Below, one piece after another: positions 58,501 to 64,000 of a stretch of DNA of 64,000 nucleotides. The translations under genes were made by a program, and so were the position numbers. How positions within the stretch are numbered: the first letter of the stretch is position 1; each line of letters starts with the position of its first letter. The stretch covers positions 25,296,098-25,360,097 of the forward strand of contig NC_063439.1 in assembly GCF_020379485.1 (NCBI RefSeq), written 5' to 3'. The notes beneath the pieces were generated by a model. It searched no databases. It saw only the letters and a list, made by a program, of their open reading frames with translations, and had not been told where the DNA came from. The DNA is from Brassica napus (Eukaryota; Streptophyta; Magnoliopsida; Brassicales; Brassicaceae).

Positions 58501-61500
58501 AAAATAATGATATATCAAAACGTATATAATACTTGTTAAATGATAGTATAATGTAAATTACATCCATTATTTGAAAATAACCATTTGTTGTTTTTATTTT
58601 TTTTTAAATCAGAAATTATTTTTATTTAAAAACATTATTCATATATAATATAATAGTTTAAGTTTGGAAGATTAATCTATATATATAAATTATGTATATT
58701 TTTAAAAAAATAATTTAAGATATTATATATTGAGTAACTGAATAAAAGCTGAATTTCTTATCTTGAAAATCAAATATTTATATTTTTGTCTTCACGTTAT
58801 ACTCACCAATCCATTATTGATATTTATATCTCTGTATGTTTTTTTAAAAAACTTAGTTTTAAGTAATAAACGAATTCATCACCTATAATGTTCTGTAAAC
58901 TATATTTGAAAACTCTCTAAAATTATATTTTAAGCTTAATATTACAATTATTTAATTTAATTTATTTTAAGCATAATATATGCTAAACCAACTTAAATTA
59001 TATTTACAATATGATCATCCTAAACCAGTTAATAAACCAAAAACAATACTAAACCAACATGAACCAATACCTGATTCGGCGAGGAAGGAAGTGTTTCGGG
59101 ATAAACGCTTAAATGAATGTTAACAATATAATTATAGATTAGATTACTTTAAATTTGTAAGAATACTTTTGAGTCTATGAAAAGCAATTCAATTCTCATG
59201 AATAAGTTTGGCTTTTGGAAGTTGCGGGTTTTCCAACAATGAATCCACCTAATAAAAAGTTTGTTGTTATAAGAAATCACTTTCAAGGTCATTAAAGGTT
59301 TTTGGGACGGCAAGAGTTGATGGTGGAACCATTTTTTTGCTCGAGTGATTTGAAGCTTTCCTTGATAGTGTGAGGTTGATGTTGATGGAATAATGAGTTT
59401 TATAGGAACTTTCTTGATGTAAAACTATACATTTTTTTTTGTTTAATGTGGTATTTCCATTTTTATATAATTTACTACCATTTTAAGATAGATGTACATT
59501 TTAAGATAGATGCTTAAATCTTAATGTATTTTTTCTATTTTTTAAAATGTTTATTTCCATTTCTTATATGTTTTTTACGTAATATCTATATTTTATATTT
59601 TAAAATATATATTTAAATCTTAATGTACTTTTTCCATTTTTTCAAATTGTGTATTTACTTATATTATATATTTTACATTTTAAGATAGATGTTTAATGCT
59701 TAATGAACTTTTTCCATTCTTTTAAAAAAGTTGTGTATTTACTTATTATTATATAGATAATTCATATATTATATATTTAATGCTTAATGTTTATTTCCAT
59801 TTCATGACTTTTTATTTACTTAATATCTCTATTTTAAATTTTAAGATAGATGTTTAAATCCTAATGTACGTTTTCCTTTTTTTTTAAATTGTATATTTCC
59901 ATTTGTGATACTTTCTATTTACGTAATATCTATATTTTAAATTTTAAGATATATTTTTAAATCTTAATGTAATTTTCCATTTTTTAAATTGGGTATTTAC
60001 TTATATTATATATTTACTTATGATTTATTTTTCTTTATATTGTGTATTTCTATTTCTTATACTTTCTATTTACTAATAATTTTATATTTTAAGATAGATT
60101 TACATTTTAAGATAGATATTTAAATACTAATGTACTTTTTCCATTTTTTTAAATTGTGTATTTCTTTTTCTTATACTTTCTATTTGGGTAATATCTATAT
60201 TTTACATTTTAAGATAGATGTTTAAATCTTAATATACTTTTTCCATTGTTTTTAAGTTGTGTATTTCTTTTTCTTATACTTTATATTTACTTAATATCTA
60301 TATTTTACATTTTAAGATAGATGTTTAATATTTAATGTACTCTTTCCATTTTTTTAAAAATTGTGCATTTACTTATTATTGTATATATTATTCGTATATT
60401 TATATATTTATAATATTTACTTATTATTTATTTTTCTATATATTGAGTATTTCTCTTTCTTATACTTTATATTTAGTTAATATCGATATTTTATATTTTA
60501 AGATAGATGTTTAAATCTTAATGTATTTTTCCATTTTTAATGTAAAACGGCAATGTTTAATAGAACAACTTGGACAAATAGTCAAATAGTTATATTTATG
60601 TTTTTTTCTTTTTTATATAAAATGGTAATGTTACATTATGAAGATAAGCCATTTTTTTTAGTGAAAATTGTAATCTTACATATGTTTAATGTAGTTTTTC
60701 CATTTTTTTTATGTTGTATGTTTACATATTATTGTTATTTTTAAATGTAAAATGGTAATCTTACATATGCTTAATGTAGTATTTCCATTTTTTATGTTGT
60801 ATGTTTACATATTATTTATTATTTTCTAAATTATATATATAATGTTTTTTTTTACAAAATAGTAATGTTACATTATGGAGATAAACCGTCTTTTCTTTAG
60901 TGAAAAATGGTAATCTTACATATGTTTAATGTAGTTTTTCCATTTTTATGTTGTATGTTTACATATTATTTTTTTAAATAAAAATGTAAAATGGTAATCT
61001 TACATATGTTTAATGTAGTATTTCCATTTTTTATGTTGTATTTTTACATATATTTATTATTTTCAAAATTATATATAATGTTTTTTGTTTTTTTTTATAA
61101 AACGGTATTATTACATTATGAAGATAAGCCGTCTTTTTTTAAGTGAAAGATGGTAATCTTACATATTTTTAATATAGTTTTTCTATTTTTATGCTGTATG
61201 TTTACATATTATTTATAATTTTTGAAAATTGGTAATATTAAAATGTAAAACTATATTTTATGCCACGTGTCATCTTTCGGGAGAAGTTTTTTTGCTGATG
61301 TGGACGCTCTATGGAGCTTCAAAAGGTCCATTTTATTAGTATAGATAAGGGATTAGAAAGATCTAAAATCTTTAGCCGTCCTAAAATTTGGAAAATCGTC
61401 CAACTTTAAATCTATAAAATTTAAAATACGAATAATTAGATTATAAAGCCGAACCTGTACTTGTTTGGTATGTTCTTTATCATCAAAGTGGTACGTGGAT

Positions 61501-62915
61501 CTCTGCAACTTGGATCATTCATTGTTTCTTCACTGATAAGAAACTGACTTAGTTCCATGCTCTTCATCTGCTTTTTCCTCCCCAACTTAGCCACGTTCTT
61601 GCTCTTTGTTTCAGGTTCTGCTTCATCATCGATGTCACACAACGAACGCATAGAAGCTTCAACAACATCCACTCCATTATTAGGGCTCACACTCTTGCTT
61701 TTACTATTGGTCAGAATAACAGACTGCTTCAAAGGAGGAGTCAATAAAACTGGTCGCGGCTGAAACGGTAACTGCGGTTGCCTAAATGGCGTGAACTTGT
61801 TCTTAAGCCCACCTGGTCGGCTAAATTCGATCACAACTTGCTTCCCATAAATTTCTTCACCATTCATTCGGTCAAACGCATTCACTGCATCTCTTACATC
61901 GTAAAACTCGATGAATCTTTGATGTTTCTTGTATGGTGTCTCTCTCAACTCTTTGATCGAACCTGGAGACAAAAATTCACAATATTATAAAGTGCTTCCG
62001 TATAACCAAACTGTCTTACATGGTCTACATTAAAAAAAAATCAAAAGCTAGTAAATGGCAAGATTATAATAATGTAAGTGAAAATGTTTCAGTCTTTGTA
62101 AAATGTTTTAACTCCTGACATATCCACAAATCGAGGAAACAAAACTAAAAAATCTAAGACATAGAAACATAACTAAAAAAACATATACCGTAAACTTGGA
62201 AAATCTGTCTGAGAGCAGTGGAAGAGACTTCGGGGTCTAGGTTAAATATCACCAACGTTCCTTGGTTACAACCACCGGGTACGGCGTTTGTATCCGGAAC
62301 TACAAAGTGGGCCCACACTGGTCTACCAGAAACAAACCCACGCGCCGATGAAGAAGGTGACCTCCAAACGCTTCCACCTCCACTGCTGCTACCGAGCCTT
62401 TCTTGGTGTTGCATGTGTCTACCGCAAAACTCTCGAACAGCTCTTTTCGCGTCACGGAGATCGTAGAAATGGACGGTCACGACTCCTTCCGAGATTCTCT
62501 CCATCTGCACGCCACGCACGTCGCCGAACACCTCCAAGTCACGTCTCACCGTAGACTCGGTGACGTCACGCGGTACGTAGATCAGAGAAAGTGATCGCGT
62601 CGGCGAGTTCGACGGCGGAGATGGCCGTTGAACAGCTGAAAAACCGTTAAACCAGGGACGAGGTGGTGGTGGTGGTGGAGGTGGAGGATGAGGAGCAGGA
62701 GGAAACATCATCGGATGTGGTGGGATATTAAAGAACGTGAACATTCTTGGATCCGATGGAGATAGTCCGTACGACGGAGGAGGTGGAGGCAGCGGCGGCG
62801 GCGGGAGAGAAGTGTACGGAAAGTGAAAACGTGAAGACATAGGGTTTAGTGGTACGAACTCTTGAGCTCGAGGGTCTAGATTCCCGGCGAGAGGAAAAGC
62901 TCTAAAATTTTCCAT
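55561..62915 (-). CDS. TEL1: mei2-like RNA-binding protein, TERMINAL EAR1-LIKE 1 type
   Basis: Five exons on the minus strand: 62915-62189, 61962-61455, 56319-56176, 56083-55942 and 55821-55561. All splice sites are GT...AG and the phases fit, giving 593 residues (Arabidopsis TEL1 is about 600). The N-terminus reads [20 protein letters not shown] and is followed by proline runs (about 38-86). RRM1 lies at about 109-170 ([11 protein letters not shown]...VTVHFYD), RRM2 at about 218-290 ([13 protein letters not shown]...[11 protein letters not shown]) and the mei2-type C-terminal RRM at about 398-510 ([20 protein letters not shown] ... GYGFVNM). Family members act in shoot apical and root meristems, probably through RNA binding. 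Intron 2 (56320-61454) splits the third RRM after NIPNKY and is 5135 bp long because of two nested Helitrons. TEL1 rather than TEL2 is inferred from the gene neighbourhood. Confidence 0.9.
59440..60540. repeat. Repeat array type 1 inside Helitron B
   Basis: Eight or more imperfect units of roughly 100-140 bp. Each contains 'ATTTTAAGATAGATGTTTAAAT', 'CTTAATGTACTTTTTCCATTTTTT', 'AAATTGTGTATTT' and 'TATACTTTCTATTTACTTAATATC'. Confidence 0.75.
60540..61225. repeat. Repeat array type 2 inside Helitron B
   Basis: Five or more units built on 'AAATGGTAATCTTACATATG', 'TTTAATGTAGTTTTTCCATT' and 'TATGTTGTATGTTTACATATT', with an interspersed 'TTACATTATG(A/G)AGATAA(A/G)CC' block. Confidence 0.7.
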
Positions 62916-64000
62916 TTGAATAGGTCTTTAATTATTTTCTTACGGGAGTAATAGTTTTCACCGGTGAACGTGAAAGTTTTCTTGATCGTGTGAGAGAGAG
63001 AGAGATACTGTAACGTCGGCTCTATCTCTTTACTCTACAGACATTAGACAAGACAGTGGAAGAGAACAAATGTTTATTTTGTTTTATTTCTTTATGTCTT
63101 TCCAATTTATAAGCGCATTTATGTTTCTCGAAAATGACTGTTGTGTTTTAAATAAATGGATTATATCATTTTGCTGAAGTTACCTTAGTATCCCTACTCA
63201 CTTTTTGTAGGCTTGGGTTCTTGGTTTACGAGGCAGGAATACTGAGTACCTGGGTTAATCCTTTGTGAATTGTTTTTAAAAAAAAAAATTTGAAACTGTG
63301 AATAGAAAAACTTGCAGTGAAGGAAAAACCAACGTAAAAAATAAATCATGGACCATTTTTTCTTTTTTGATATATATGTAAGTTATTTACAACTTCTAAT
63401 CTGTAGAACATTTGAGAACGGCAATAGTTAGCTAGAGTCGTAACCTTTGTTACATAATTTTAGCAAATAGTCTTAAATGGCAATTCTACAAACACACACA
63501 CTCATCAAACAAATTGAAGATAGCTTATCGATATTTGTTTGACCAAAAAAAAAGCCAATCGATATTTGTGATAAGTAGCATATGTAACTCTTTTAAGTCT
63601 TTGAGGGTACGTTTAGCGATTATGGGTTACATTACACATTTATTCACAAGACATAAAACTAAAATGCATATTGCTTATTATAATAAAACAAAAAGGTTTA
63701 ATGATAGATGATCAAGGATTTAAAAGCAATCATTTTGTGTGTTTTAACAAATAATTTTTGTTTTATGTTAGAAAGCCTTTTTTCAAAAAAGAAAAAATGT
63801 TTGTTTTATGCGGATATTGGTATGGTGAAGAAAGTGTTGTTAAACACGAAGTAGTGACCAAACACACGTGCATGAAAATCTCGGTTCGAGAAGAAGACTC
63901 CTCAAACCAACGACCAAAACCATAATCTTGATTCTTGTCCTTCGTTTATATTACCAGGTAAAAAAATTACTAAAGTAATACAACTTCTTGCTTACCACGT
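62916..64000 (-). promoter_or_regulatory. Upstream region of the TEL1-like gene
   Basis: The first 150 bases include a GA/CT repeat (62989-63003) that would lie in the 5' leader. The rest is AT-rich; no second gene, element end or coding exon was found up to the window edge. Confidence 0.4.

Larger units (their letters stand above)
57996..61345 (-). mobile_element. Helitron B, 3.35 kb, nested in Helitron A
   Basis: On the minus strand it starts TCTATACTAATAAAATGG (61345), has a GACACGTGGCAT motif nearby and ends with hairpin CGGGC-GTA-GCCCG then CTAG at 57996. It is inserted between A (57995) and T (61346), seven bases inside the 5' end of Helitron A. The body is filled with two arrays of AT-rich repeats. 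No Rep/helicase frame is visible. Confidence 0.75.
56573..61352 (-). mobile_element. Helitron A in TEL1 intron 2 (interrupted by Helitron B)
   Basis: On the minus strand it starts TCCC (61352-61349) and resumes after Helitron B as TTATATATTAAAAGATAAGC. It ends with hairpin CCGCGC-AAG-GCGCGG and CTAG at 56573. Host bases A (56572) and T (61353) flank it. Its own length without the insert is about 1430 bp. No protein coding. Confidence 0.7.

Noticed and set aside
62218..62594. Plus-strand frames opposite TEL1 exon 1
   Set aside because: Antisense to the proline- and RRM-coding exon; openness is explained by its GC-rich codons.

Overview
This is a plant nuclear segment, about two thirds A+T, with small phase-consistent spliced genes set in dense transposon debris. 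The gene set points to a Brassicaceae genome, probably Brassica or a close relative: clustered two-exon CYP71B-type P450 genes, two family 5 glycoside hydrolase genes and a mei2-like TERMINAL EAR1-LIKE gene, in the same relative order I recall for Arabidopsis chromosome 3 around At3g26120-At3g26200, read from the other end. That synteny is from memory and was not searched.

Layout. 0.6-4.1 kb: CYP71B gene 1 (+), whose single intron has grown to about 2 kb. 4-14 kb: gene-free, with several terminal-inverted-repeat (TIR) elements and a complete Helitron (9725-11816). 14.1-15.7 kb: CYP71B gene 2 (-). 17-22 kb: retroelements, including a SINE, a retroelement 3' fragment and a 5'-truncated L1 LINE with a perfect 16-bp target duplication. 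22.9-24.5 kb: CYP71B gene 3 (+), the inverted twin of gene 2. 24.6-31.4 kb: nested MITEs, a tandemly duplicated MITE pair and a decayed copia element. 31.8-43.3 kb: three related CYP71B loci (+). The first is intact, the second has a nonsense codon before the heme loop and a lost TATA box, and the third has lost its start region. 43.7-45.6 kb: copia and Helitron pieces. 46.4-52.7 kb: two GH5 genes with C-terminal ricin-type domains. 53.5-54.9 kb: a possible small transcription unit and an orphan membrane-protein exon. 55.6-62.9 kb: the TEL1-like gene (-), whose second intron has been expanded to about 5.1 kb by one Helitron nested inside another.

How the genes work together. The P450s are ER-anchored monooxygenases, probably of secondary or defence metabolism, with substrates that cannot be read from sequence. 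The GH5 proteins are secreted wall-type glycosidases. The TEL1-like protein is an RNA-binding regulator of shoot meristems. They share no pathway; what they share is local duplication history. I saw no tRNA, rRNA or CRISPR array. The main interest is evolutionary: gene conversion between inverted P450 twins, P450 copies caught while decaying, an orphan P450 promoter copy, and transposon boundaries that can be read to the base.
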